This document shows positions 1 to 7,534 of a stretch of 64,000 bases of DNA, piece after piece. The DNA is from Candidatus Hydrogenedentota bacterium. Its GTDB lineage: Bacteria > Hydrogenedentota > Hydrogenedentia > Hydrogenedentales > JAEUWI01. The notes below the pieces were generated by a model that was not told where the DNA came from, searched no databases, and saw only the letters and a list, made by a program, of their open reading frames with translations. Within the stretch, counting starts at the first letter, position 1, and the number at the start of each line of letters is the position of its first letter. A program made the translations under genes and the position numbers. The stretch covers positions 1 to 64,000 of the forward strand of contig JAHBVV010000024.1 in the NCBI GenBank assembly GCA_019637335.1, in the 5' to 3' direction.

Positions 1-1228
1 TGTCCGGATACCACATATTACAACTATGTTGATCCGCATTGTCCATGGCCTTCACGGATCGATGCATGAACAATACGAAGTCGGCTTGCATTAGGCTCTG
101 AAAGCTAACGCCGCAGCCACTGGATCGTTGCTGGAGCAAATCGGATCTAATAGACAGGCGATTATTCAATTGCAGTCGACTCTTTCGATGATCGAGCGTT
201 CTCATTTCCTGCCAAAAAATGTCGAAGGAGAGCATGTTCTCGTCTCCGAGATTACGAGGCCTTTCTACGTAGTAAAGTGTGTTCAGTAGGTGCGCAGTTG
301 TCTCAAATTTCTCATTCTTGAGAAGGCAGGCGACTGCATATAGAAAGAGTTCTTGGATGATAAAGCGATAGACATCCAAGTGCCCATCATTCCACTGTTG
401 GCAATTGATCGGCGGCTGCAAATAAGGCACCAAGGACTCGAAAAACCTATGAAGGAGGTCCGATGAGTTCCCGTCTTGCGTGTATCTTGCAAGAGTCTGA
501 AACAGCTCGATAGCTTCGTTTCTGAATGGAAGAAACTGCTCAAGGGCATTGATCACAGCTTCATCAATAGGTTCTGGGTTCCCTTCGATACGTAGAATTT
601 CGAGATTCTTCACAAGGGTCTCGAGATAGTCCTCGGTGATTACTCGCCACAACGCCTTCTCAGAACGTATGGCTTCCATGGCAGCTCTAAGTTTGGAGGA
701 TGTTCCGAGCGAAATTGGTGAGTCGTCGGTGATGTAGGCCGGTGCGCGACCAGGGTCTGGTCTTACGTGCAATGGTTTGTCAAACGCCCATCGCAGGAGT
801 CGCTCAAAACCGCCAGCGTAATGCTCGTCGCTGAGGTCTATATAGAGCCGAGACTTGTAGTAGGACGGTAAGTAAGGGTTGCCTTCTTCGTCGCGTTCTG
901 CAAGCACTGCGACGAATTTTCCTTGTTCCGTCTTTCCGTATAGTTCCGGTGTAATTATCTGCGCCTCGGCTCCGACACCTCCGCTTCGTCTGTCAGCCTT
1001 TTCCGCGTAGCCTTTGTCGCAGATCAGAAGGACTTTCTGGACATCTGGGTCGGAAACCATTCTTTCCATGAATGCGAAGGTGTCTTGCCCTTCTTTGAGG
1101 TCCCACTTGTCCAAGATGGCGTTTATGCCGTTTTCTTCAAGTGCAATGGCTAACTGAAGTACCCATTCTTCATGAGTTTCTGTGGTCCAACTGTAGGAAA
1201 TGAATACCTTCGGCCTTCTGATCGGCAT
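1..1228 (-). CDS. SEFIR/TIR-type domain protein, 3' end beyond window (partial)
   Basis: The minus strand is open from an ATG at 1228 to base 1 without a stop (409 codons), so the C-terminus lies outside the window. Residues 7-14 read KVFISYSW, the first box of SEFIR/TIR folds, and residues 39-47 read LDKWDLKEG, typical of bacterial SEFIR proteins. Further conserved-looking stretches are VLLICDKGYAEKA, RSGGVGAEAQII and the YYKSRLYIDLSD segment, giving a SEFIR module of about 150-170 residues. The rest is a mostly helical region I do not recognise. In bacteria such domains act in signalling or as defence effectors; some TIR relatives cleave NAD, but I cannot assign a catalytic glutamate here. 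Base composition is clearly more AT-rich than the neighbouring genes, which suggests acquisition. No partner gene is visible, because the possible operon continues off the left edge. Confidence 0.8.
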   Translation of the reverse strand, partial: MPIRRPKVFISYSWTTETHEEWVLQLAIALEENGINAILDKWDLKEGQDTFAFMERMVSDPDVQKVLLICDKGYAEKADRRSGGVGAEAQIITPELYGKTEQGKFVAVLAERDEEGNPYLPSYYKSRLYIDLSDEHYAGGFERLLRWAFDKPLHVRPDPGRAPAYITDDSPISLGTSSKLRAAMEAIRSEKALWRVITEDYLETLVKNLEILRIEGNPEPIDEAVINALEQFLPFRNEAIELFQTLARYTQDGNSSDLLHRFFESLVPYLQPPINCQQWNDGHLDVYRFIIQELFLYAVACLLKNEKFETTAHLLNTLYYVERPRNLGDENMLSFDIFWQEMRTLDHRKSRLQLNNRLSIRSDLLQQRSSGCGVSFQSLMQADFVLFMHRSVKAMDNADQHSCNMWYPD

Positions 1229-1297
1229 ATATCCGCCCCTGTCATTACTTGTCGCTTTGGTGGAATTCAAAACTTAGAGTGCTTCGATGTGGCCGAG

Positions 1298-1303
1298 ATT
1301 ATA
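1298..1303 (-). promoter_or_regulatory. Likely -10 element of the SEFIR gene
   Basis: On the minus strand a perfect TATAAT lies 70 nt upstream of the SEFIR ATG. No good TTGACA-like box is found 16-18 nt further upstream, so the assignment rests on the -10 hexamer and its AT-rich setting. Confidence 0.4.
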
Positions 1304-1393
1304 CACTACTATGCCAAATTCACACTTAAGAGACTTCGTCCAGCACCCTGAAGAGCTAAATAGTGCGTAAGAGTGGGGCGATTCGGTTCACAA

Positions 1394-2110
1394 CTACTCG
1401 ACATCCTTCACGCACCGGAAGCCCGTCAGGTAGTTGCTGCTGTCGTCCACGGGCAGGTAGAAGCGGTGGGCGCAGCGCATGTGGGCGGGGTCGTTGAAGG
1501 TCGTGCCGCCCTTGAGCACTTTGTATTGCTCGCCGTATTTGTCGGAGGGGATGGGGTTGCCGGGGTAGGGCTTATACCAGCTGCTGGTCCATTCCATGGC
1601 GCCGCCGGCCATGTCGTAGCAGCCGTAGGGGCTCTTCGGTTTGGCGATGGTCTCGCCGATGCCCTTGTTTCGATCGTACTGGATGAAGGTTGGGTCGTAG
1701 CTGTCGCCCCAGGGGAACATGCGCCCGTCGATGCCGCGCGCGGTCTTTTCCCATTCCTGCTCCGTGGGCAGGCGCTTGCCGAGGGACTTCGCATAGGCGT
1801 CCGCCTGTTCCCAGGTGACGATCGCGGGGAAGTTCTCGCGGCCTTCGCGGAAGCTGTGCTCCGGGTCAAATTGCTTGAAGTCCGCGTTGCTCACTTCGTA
1901 TTCGTCGATGAAGAATTCGCCCGTGGTGGCGATGTGCCGGGGGGATTCGTCGGCGTCGCCCACCTCGCTGCCCATGATGAACTCGCCCGCGGGCACGTGG
2001 ACCATGCCGGCGGGGGGCTTGGGGGTGTCTTCGGCGAGGGCGGGAGCGGCGGCGAGGAGGAGTAGGGCGAGTAACGCGGTGAGTGATCGGGCTGGGTGTG
2101 AGCTTTTCAT
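1394..2110 (-). CDS. Secreted SUMF1/formylglycine-generating-enzyme-fold protein
   Basis: 238 aa. Residues 1-26 are a signal peptide (basic start, Leu/Ala core, ending near ALAED). The remainder is an FGE-sulfatase (SUMF1, PF03781) domain: it opens with MVHVPAGEFIMGS, has the RLPTEQEWEKTARG and FPWGD motifs, the GCYDMAGGAMEWTSSW block, and ends with RCAHRF...TGFRCV. True formylglycine-generating enzymes use two cysteines five residues apart in the last block. Only the second (in MRCAHR) is present, and the first position is proline, so sulfatase maturation activity is doubtful. An AAGGA ribosome site lies about 8 nt before the ATG. It lies 150 bp downstream of another secreted protein gene on the same strand, possibly co-transcribed. 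The SUMF1 fold is certain; the substrate is unknown. Confidence 0.85.
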   Translation of the reverse strand: MKSSHPARSLTALLALLLLAAAPALAEDTPKPPAGMVHVPAGEFIMGSEVGDADESPRHIATTGEFFIDEYEVSNADFKQFDPEHSFREGRENFPAIVTWEQADAYAKSLGKRLPTEQEWEKTARGIDGRMFPWGDSYDPTFIQYDRNKGIGETIAKPKSPYGCYDMAGGAMEWTSSWYKPYPGNPIPSDKYGEQYKVLKGGTTFNDPAHMRCAHRFYLPVDDSSNYLTGFRCVKDVE

Positions 2111-2221
2111 TTCGGCAATCCTTGAGGAGCGCGGGTTCTATCTCTTGGGTCAGTCGCCGCCGGAGCGGCTGGTTCGGCATGCCCACGGGGGACCGTGGGA
2201 ACGAGTGAAAAACGTCGAAGA

Positions 2222-2258
2222 ATATTCGTGTGAATTCGTGTCCATTCGTGGTTGAAAA
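2222..2258. repeat. Short degenerate tandem repeat (ATTCGTG core)
   Basis: Three near-copies of a 10-11 bp unit with the core ATTCGTG stand in tandem (ATATTCGTGTGA, ATTCGTGTCC, ATTCGTGGTT) between two minus-strand genes. Just upstream, at about 2178-2205, is a small palindrome CCCACGGGGGACCGTGGG. No coding function is apparent. Confidence 0.5.
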
Positions 2259-2260
2259 AA

Positions 2261-3481
2261 TCACCACGCGGGGTCGATGAACCCGTGGTAGCGCCCGAAC
2301 CAGTAATTGCGGATGATCTCGGCCGCGTGGTTCTCCTGTTCCGCCTCCACCATCACGGTCGAGCCGTCCGCCTGCTCCACCGGGAAGGCGCTTTTCCAGC
2401 GGCGCATGCCTTCCATGCCCTTCAGCGCCTCGATCACCTTGGGCGTCACCGCCGCGCGATCGCCCGTGAGCGCCGCGTAGACCATGGGGAACCACATCTC
2501 GGGCTCCCGCGTATAGTCGAGCTGCGCCCAGGTGTACTGGTGGCGGTTGAGGGACATCGTGTACTTATTGATAAGCGACGGGTCCGTCTCGTGGGGTAGG
2601 AGTTGCAGAAAGCTCTTGCAGGCCAGCTTGTCGTCCCAGATCACATTCCACTCGTCCGGCCAGATGGTCTTGGCCAGGATCGCGTGGTCGTCGTAGCCGT
2701 GCTTCTCGATGAGCATGCGGTAGGCCGCGCGGTAGCGATCCTTGCCCGTGATGCGCCAGGTCGTCTTCAGGGCGGCGAGTATTTCCAGTGAATTCAGCGG
2801 CTGGCGCGGCAGGTCCGGACAGAAGTTGCCCCAGAGCGTCATCTTGTTGTCCACGTCCACCAGCTTGAAGTTGAAATCCACCACCCGGCCCACGAAGCGG
2901 TCCAGAATCCCCGCCACGATGGCCTTGTGCTCGTCCTCCACCGCCAGGTCGTAATAGAGCCCCAGCATGTAGCAAAGGTCCACAAACTTGTCGCTGCTCA
3001 GGTCGCCCTCCCAGCGGTAGCCCGGCATGGACGTGCTCTCGTGCCATTCAATCGGGAAGAAGTGGTGTTTCTCGTGCCAGAGGGGTTTGTCCGTCTTGTT
3101 GAACGACCGCGCGAAGACGCCCGGCACGCCGGTGACCTTTTCCAGCTTCTCGATGCCCGCGAGGATATCGTGACACTGCTGGCGGTGTTCCGGATCCTTC
3201 GTGATCGCGTAGCGGTAGCAATAGGCCGCCAGCATCTCGCCCGTCACCTCGATGCAGTCCTCCTGGCTCCCCACCAGCGGCGCCTCCGCGCCCACCGGCG
3301 GAAAGATGACGTGCTGCATGAACACGCCCTCGTTGATGTGGTTCCCGCGCATGAGCGCGTCGTACATCGCCACGCGCTTGTGCAGCGGGTCGTCCGGGGC
3401 GGGGAAGACGTTCACCTGCTGGGCCGGTGCGGCCAGGGAGAGTGTGCCTGCAAACAGCAGCAGGCTGTATTTGGAAAACAT
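2261..3481 (-). CDS. Secreted protein of unknown function, possibly alpha-helical toroid
   Basis: 406 aa from the ATG at 3481, chosen because a GAGGAG ribosome site precedes it and the protein then begins with a clear signal peptide (MFSKYSLLLFAGTLSLAAPAQ). A frame continuing 19 codons further upstream adds only an uncharged, non-signal-like stretch. The mature protein is rich in Trp and His and made of repeating amphipathic helices, for example LCYMLGLYYDLAVEDEHKA and LEILAALKTTWRITGKDRY. This resembles the helical hairpins of six-hairpin glycosidases and lyases, but I see no catalytic signature I can name. The sequence does not show a substrate. Its gene starts about 150 bp from the divergent sigma-factor fusion gene. 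Confidence 0.7.
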   Translation of the reverse strand: MFSKYSLLLFAGTLSLAAPAQQVNVFPAPDDPLHKRVAMYDALMRGNHINEGVFMQHVIFPPVGAEAPLVGSQEDCIEVTGEMLAAYCYRYAITKDPEHRQQCHDILAGIEKLEKVTGVPGVFARSFNKTDKPLWHEKHHFFPIEWHESTSMPGYRWEGDLSSDKFVDLCYMLGLYYDLAVEDEHKAIVAGILDRFVGRVVDFNFKLVDVDNKMTLWGNFCPDLPRQPLNSLEILAALKTTWRITGKDRYRAAYRMLIEKHGYDDHAILAKTIWPDEWNVIWDDKLACKSFLQLLPHETDPSLINKYTMSLNRHQYTWAQLDYTREPEMWFPMVYAALTGDRAAVTPKVIEALKGMEGMRRWKSAFPVEQADGSTVMVEAEQENHAAEIIRNYWFGRYHGFIDPAW

Positions 3482-3635
3482 GGAGCTACTCCTCGAAATT
3501 GAATCGATAGCGTAGCATCGGGTTGATTGCGTCGGCAACGTAATCGGCCAATTGCGTCTTCCGGTTGCGCCTTTTGCTCGCTGTGGCGATATAAGGAGTA
3601 GAATTCAACACGAGTCGAATGTACAGGAACCCATT

Positions 3636-6248
3636 GTGAACGTGAACGATGCCGAGCTATTTGACCGCTGGCGGCAACGCCGCGACGCGGATGCATTCGC
3701 GGAGATCGTGTCCCGCCACGCGGACATGGTTTATGGGGCGTGCCTCCGCGTGTTGGGCAATGCCTCCGACGCGGAAGACGCGGCGCAGGAGTGCTTTGTA
3801 GCCCTCATGGGCTGCCGCCCGACGGTGCGCGGATCCCTCGCGCCGTGGCTGCACACCGTGGCGCGGCGGCGCGCGTTGGACCTGCTGAGGAGCGAGGGGC
3901 GTCGCCGCCGGCGCGAAGTGATATGCGTGGAGACGAGCGCGGCGGACGCGGAGGACGCGAGGTGCGACACGGCGGATCTACTTGCCTGGATCGACGAGGC
4001 CATCGATGAACTGCCCGAGTCACTTCGCACGCCGGTCGTGGAGCGCTTTCTGGCGGGGCGCACGCACCGGGAAATCGCCGTGGAGGCCGGGGTGTCCGAG
4101 GCCACCGTACGGCACCGTATTGGCAAGGGCGTCGAGCAGATTCGAAAGGCGCTCTCGCGGCGCGGGGCGAGCATGTGTACGGCGGCGTTAATTGGAATCC
4201 TGGGGACAGAATTGTCCGGGGCGGCCCCACTGGCATTGCGGGTTACGTTGGGAAAAATGGCAATTGCAACCCCGGGGACCGCAAATGCCGTCGCCTGGGC
4301 CGGCGCAGGAGGTTTGTTGATCGTGAAAAAGACCGTTGCCGCGGCGGGTATCGCTGCGTTCCTGGCCATCGCCGCTCTAACGGCGCTCGTCGGAATAAAG
4401 GCGCCGGAATCCCCTGAAAACAGGACGGAGACCGTCGGTGGAGGAAGTGTAACCGGCGAACCGACACCAACTGAATTGGCGCCGAATGCGGGGGCGTGGC
4501 TTTCAAACTTAGTTCCGGCGGATGCCGGCGATGAAGCCGCTGCCGATGCCGCGGAGCAAGAACGGTTGGAGCGCCTTCTCTTTCCGCAACTGGACGACAG
4601 CCCCTGGACCATCGAAGGTCGCGTGACGGATGCCCGGGCCATGCCCGTGCCGGAAGCTCTTGTCAGTGCCTTTCCGGTAGGCCGTTCCCCGCTGGAGACC
4701 ACGCATACAAGGGCCGACAACCAGGGATACTACAAGGTGGGCCTGCACCGGGATGGGCTGTACCGCGTGTCGGCCCACAAGGGATTGATGAGCCCGGAGC
4801 GCCGCGACGAGGTGCGTGCGGGCAGCACCGGCGTGGATTTTGTCTTGCAGGAGATTGGCGCCGTCGCGGGCCGGGTCGTGGATGCGGATACCCGGAGACC
4901 CGTGACAAACTTTCGCATCGGGCACCTCGGGTTTCACGCCCGGGACCCGGCCGAGTGGCTGAAATTCCGGTCCTTCCATGATGACAACGGCGAATTCCGC
5001 CTGGAGCGCGTGGAAGCGGGCGAGGCGACGATTTTCGCGCGCGCGGAAGGCTACGTGCCCGCGCGCGCCCACGTTGACGATGTGCCCCCCGGCGGAACCC
5101 GGCGTGACGTGGTCATCGCACTGGAGCCGGGCCACGCCCTGGAGGGTATCGTGCGGGACCCCGATGGCGCGCGGGTGGACGGAGCGGAAGTCGTCGCCGA
5201 CGACGGGGACTATCCGATACCGGGCCAGAATGGCCCAAAGGCGTGGACGGACAGCGAGGGCCAATTTCAATTCGCGGATCTGTCCGACAAGTCCTATACG
5301 TTCTACGCGCGCCACGACCGGTACGCCAGCGGCATTGCCACCGCGAACCCGGCGGAGAGTGACTTCGTGGAAATCGTGCTGGCCGATGGCGCGTCGGTGG
5401 AGGGCGTAGTGTCGCTCGGCGGCATTCCCGAAAGCGACGCTTCCATATCGGTGGCGGAAGAATCCGGCTTGCACCACGCGGCGCGATCCGACGCGGAAGG
5501 GTACTACCGGGTCCACGGCCTCACCCCCGGGACAGTCCGCGTTCAGGGCGGCATCGGCCCCGTCCAGAACCCGACCCGCCGCAGCCGTTCGGTCGAAATT
5601 GAGGTCCGCGCGGGCGAAGTCGCCGTGGCGGATCTGGACTTCCCGCCCGCCACGGCCTCGCTGGAAGGCAACATTTACGGCGTGGACATGGAACCCGCAC
5701 AGGCCTCGATAACCGTGGTGGTCGATACAGGCGATGCACAAGAGCAATTTCACGCACCCCGCCAACAGGGCCATTACATCTTCGAGAAGCTCCCCGCCGG
5801 ACCGGCGACCGTGCTCGCCCGCTGGGTCATGGACCACACCCTGGCCAAACGCGATTGGATTGAATTGGAGGCGGGGAAAGAAAACGTGCACGACGTCTAT
5901 CTCGACACGGGTTACGCCGTAACGTGCGATGTGCGGGGCGTGAACCCGGAGATTGAGAAGGTGTGGCTTTTCGCCATCCCACGGGACAATTATCCGGTTG
6001 CAGCGGAGTCCGGCGAACCCGCAAACGCCGCCCTGGCGCGTGCCGCCGCGTCCCACACCATCGTGGGACCCGGGGAGTCCGTGAATCTCGGGGGCTTGGC
6101 GCCGGGAACGTATGTGATTGTGGCCTGTGGTCAGTGGTTGGATGTCGAAGGCGGCCCTGATAAGGAACCACCGGTTGTACAGCAGGAAATCACGCTTGAT
6201 GGACAAACCAGTCAACCAACGGTTTCCCTGGTGTTGGAAGGAGGATGA
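3636..6248 (+). CDS. ECF sigma factor fused to membrane segment and carboxypeptidase-regulatory-like domains
   Basis: 870 aa from a GTG at 3636, preceded by AGGAA about 6 nt upstream; a TTG at 3552 is in frame but lacks a ribosome site. Residues about 16-58 form sigma region 2 (DADAFAEIVSRHADMVYGA and DAEDAAQECF). Residues about 122-172 form region 4 (LPESLRTPVVERFLAG, REIAVEAGVSEATVRHRI). An Ala-rich linker leads to one transmembrane helix at about 232-253. The rest holds about five carboxypeptidase-regulatory-like beta-sandwich modules starting near residues 323, 408, 502, 588 and 676 (for example IEGRVTDARAMPVPEALVSA). Topology would place the sigma domains in the cytoplasm and the modules outside. 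Extended ECF factors are known from Planctomycetes; no separate anti-sigma gene is adjacent, so the extension may itself control the sigma domains (inference). Confidence 0.88.
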   Translation: MNVNDAELFDRWRQRRDADAFAEIVSRHADMVYGACLRVLGNASDAEDAAQECFVALMGCRPTVRGSLAPWLHTVARRRALDLLRSEGRRRRREVICVETSAADAEDARCDTADLLAWIDEAIDELPESLRTPVVERFLAGRTHREIAVEAGVSEATVRHRIGKGVEQIRKALSRRGASMCTAALIGILGTELSGAAPLALRVTLGKMAIATPGTANAVAWAGAGGLLIVKKTVAAAGIAAFLAIAALTALVGIKAPESPENRTETVGGGSVTGEPTPTELAPNAGAWLSNLVPADAGDEAAADAAEQERLERLLFPQLDDSPWTIEGRVTDARAMPVPEALVSAFPVGRSPLETTHTRADNQGYYKVGLHRDGLYRVSAHKGLMSPERRDEVRAGSTGVDFVLQEIGAVAGRVVDADTRRPVTNFRIGHLGFHARDPAEWLKFRSFHDDNGEFRLERVEAGEATIFARAEGYVPARAHVDDVPPGGTRRDVVIALEPGHALEGIVRDPDGARVDGAEVVADDGDYPIPGQNGPKAWTDSEGQFQFADLSDKSYTFYARHDRYASGIATANPAESDFVEIVLADGASVEGVVSLGGIPESDASISVAEESGLHHAARSDAEGYYRVHGLTPGTVRVQGGIGPVQNPTRRSRSVEIEVRAGEVAVADLDFPPATASLEGNIYGVDMEPAQASITVVVDTGDAQEQFHAPRQQGHYIFEKLPAGPATVLARWVMDHTLAKRDWIELEAGKENVHDVYLDTGYAVTCDVRGVNPEIEKVWLFAIPRDNYPVAAESGEPANAALARAAASHTIVGPGESVNLGGLAPGTYVIVACGQWLDVEGGPDKEPPVVQQEITLDGQTSQPTVSLVLEGG

Positions 6249-6373
6249 CCCGTGGGCATCCTCCTGAGACCGTGGCGGCAACTGTAAATCGACATCAGTG
6301 ATCCGTGCCGCCATCGTTCTATAGGCCGTTGCCCTCCGCAGCCGATCTCAGCTGCTGGCCCCGGAAAAAACAG

Positions 6374-6403
6374 TGGAAATGGCCTCCCACCGTATGCTAT
6401 GCT
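6374..6403 (+). promoter_or_regulatory. Likely tRNA-Met promoter
   Basis: TATGCT at 6398-6403 is preceded by TG one base upstream (an extended -10), with a weak TGGAAA 18 nt before it. Initiation about 7 nt downstream would fall just ahead of the tRNA 5' end at 6418. Confidence 0.4.
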
Positions 6404-6417
6404 TTTCGACACCTTAA

Positions 6418-6494
6418 GGCGGTGTAGCTCAGTTGGTTAGAGCATCGGAATCATAATCCGAGTGTCCGCGGTTCGAGTCCGTGCACCGCTACCA
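6418..6494 (+). tRNA. tRNA-Met (CAT anticodon)
   Basis: 77 nt including an encoded CCA. Acceptor stem GGCGGTG pairs with CACCGCT (one G-T at the first pair). D arm GCTC/GAGC, anticodon stem TCGGA/TCCGA with loop ATCATAA (anticodon CAT), and T arm CGCGG-TTCGAGT-CCGTG are all present. The overall sequence resembles elongator tRNA-Met. A tRNA-Ile2 with lysidine-modified CAT cannot be fully excluded. Confidence 0.95.
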
Positions 6495-6504
6495 TAACAA
6501 TACC

Positions 6505-6537
6505 AAGGACTTACGACATGTTCGTGAGTCCTTTTTC
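6505..6537 (+). terminator. Rho-independent terminator after tRNA-Met
   Basis: An 11-bp stem (AAGGACTTACG with CGTGAGTCCTT, one G-T pair), a 7-nt loop, and a run of five T. It ends the tRNA transcript. Confidence 0.85.
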
Positions 6538-6701
6538 TATGCCCGAAATGGCCCCGTGTGACAATCCTGTGACAACTGCGGCTTGCCACGGGCGATGGAC
6601 GCGGATGGGCGGAGCGGTTGCGTTACACGGAGGCGCGCCATTGTCTCGCTTCTCGAATGAGATGGCGTTAATTCTGGATTTTGGTTTACCTCAGAATTTG
6701 C

Positions 6702-6730
6702 TTGAACTTTGTTCGGTATTGGTGTACTTT
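6702..6730 (+). promoter_or_regulatory. Candidate promoter of the DtxR-family gene
   Basis: TTGAAC at 6702-6707, a 17-nt spacer and TACTTT at 6725-6730 lie in an AT-rich pocket about 80 nt before the regulator start codon. No palindromic DtxR-type operator is obvious over it. Confidence 0.45.
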
Positions 6731-6811
6731 TAGCCGTTGCCTAAAGCCTTGGCGGGCGTGTGGCGCGGTTGCCGCCGCCGGGCCGGGGCGGATCTGGCGT
6801 GAAAGGTTGCC

Positions 6812-7501
6812 ATGCTTTCTGAGGCCGTCGAGGATTACCTCAAAGCCATTTACACCATTGCGGATGGTGAGACTCCGGTCAGTACGTCGGCGATTGCGGC
6901 GCGCCTGGGGGTTGCGCCGGCATCGGTGACGCAGATGCTGAAGAAGCTGGCGGAGATGAAGCCGCGGCTGGTGATCTACAAGCGCCACCACGGAGTCCAG
7001 CTGACGCCGCAGGGGGAGAAGGTGGCGCTGGAGGTGATCCGGCACCACCGGCTGGTGGAGCTTTTCCTGCAGGAGGCGCTGGGGATGAGTTGGGACGAGG
7101 TGGACCGGGAGGCGGAGCGCCTGGAGCATGTGGTGTCGGAGGCGCTGGCGGACCGGATGGCGGAGAAGCTGGGGCACCCGGAGTTCGACCCGCACGGGGA
7201 TCCCATCCCGACGAAAGGCGGGACCATGCCGGCGGGGGAGGCGTTGATGAATCTGATCCAGATCCCGGTGGGGCAGGCGTGCATCGTCCGCCGCGTGTGC
7301 GACGACGACTCGGAGGTCCTCCGGTATGTGGCGAGCCTGGGGATCGTGCCGAAGGCGCGGATTGTCCTGACGGAGAAGGCGCCATTTGATGGGCCGATTT
7401 ATGTCCAGGTGGATTTCAATGGCGCGGCGCAGGTGCATGCGCTGGGCCAGCGGGTTGCGAGCCAGGTGTTCGTTGCGCCGGTGGCGGAGGGGAGCGGGTA
7501 G
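6812..7501 (+). CDS. DtxR/MntR-family metal-dependent transcriptional regulator
   Basis: 229 aa, ATG start. Residues 1-70 are the winged helix (SEAVEDYLKAIYTI, VSTSAIAARLGVAPASVTQMLKKLAE). Residues about 70-140 are the dimerisation and metal-binding helices (IRHHRLVELFLQEALGMSWDEVDREAERLEH), with the His and Glu residues expected of a divalent metal site. Residues about 150-225 form a FeoA-like SH3 domain, so this is the long DtxR/IdeR type rather than the short MntR type. Such proteins repress metal uptake genes when Fe2+ or Mn2+ is bound; the metal cannot be told from sequence. No metal transporter is adjacent. The next gene on the same strand is an unrelated glycosyltransferase. Confidence 0.9.
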   Translation: MLSEAVEDYLKAIYTIADGETPVSTSAIAARLGVAPASVTQMLKKLAEMKPRLVIYKRHHGVQLTPQGEKVALEVIRHHRLVELFLQEALGMSWDEVDREAERLEHVVSEALADRMAEKLGHPEFDPHGDPIPTKGGTMPAGEALMNLIQIPVGQACIVRRVCDDDSEVLRYVASLGIVPKARIVLTEKAPFDGPIYVQVDFNGAAQVHALGQRVASQVFVAPVAEGSG

Positions 7502-7534
7502 CGCGGCCGTATCGCGCGGTGGGAGATCGGCGTG

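Noticed and set aside
1-1228. Thoeris or another named defence system
   Set aside because: Only a SEFIR-type protein is visible, its end is missing, and no partner gene can be seen. Naming a system would be guesswork.
6418-6580. tRNA-linked attachment site of an integrated element
   Set aside because: No integrase gene follows, and I found no repeat of the tRNA 3' end in the next part of the window.
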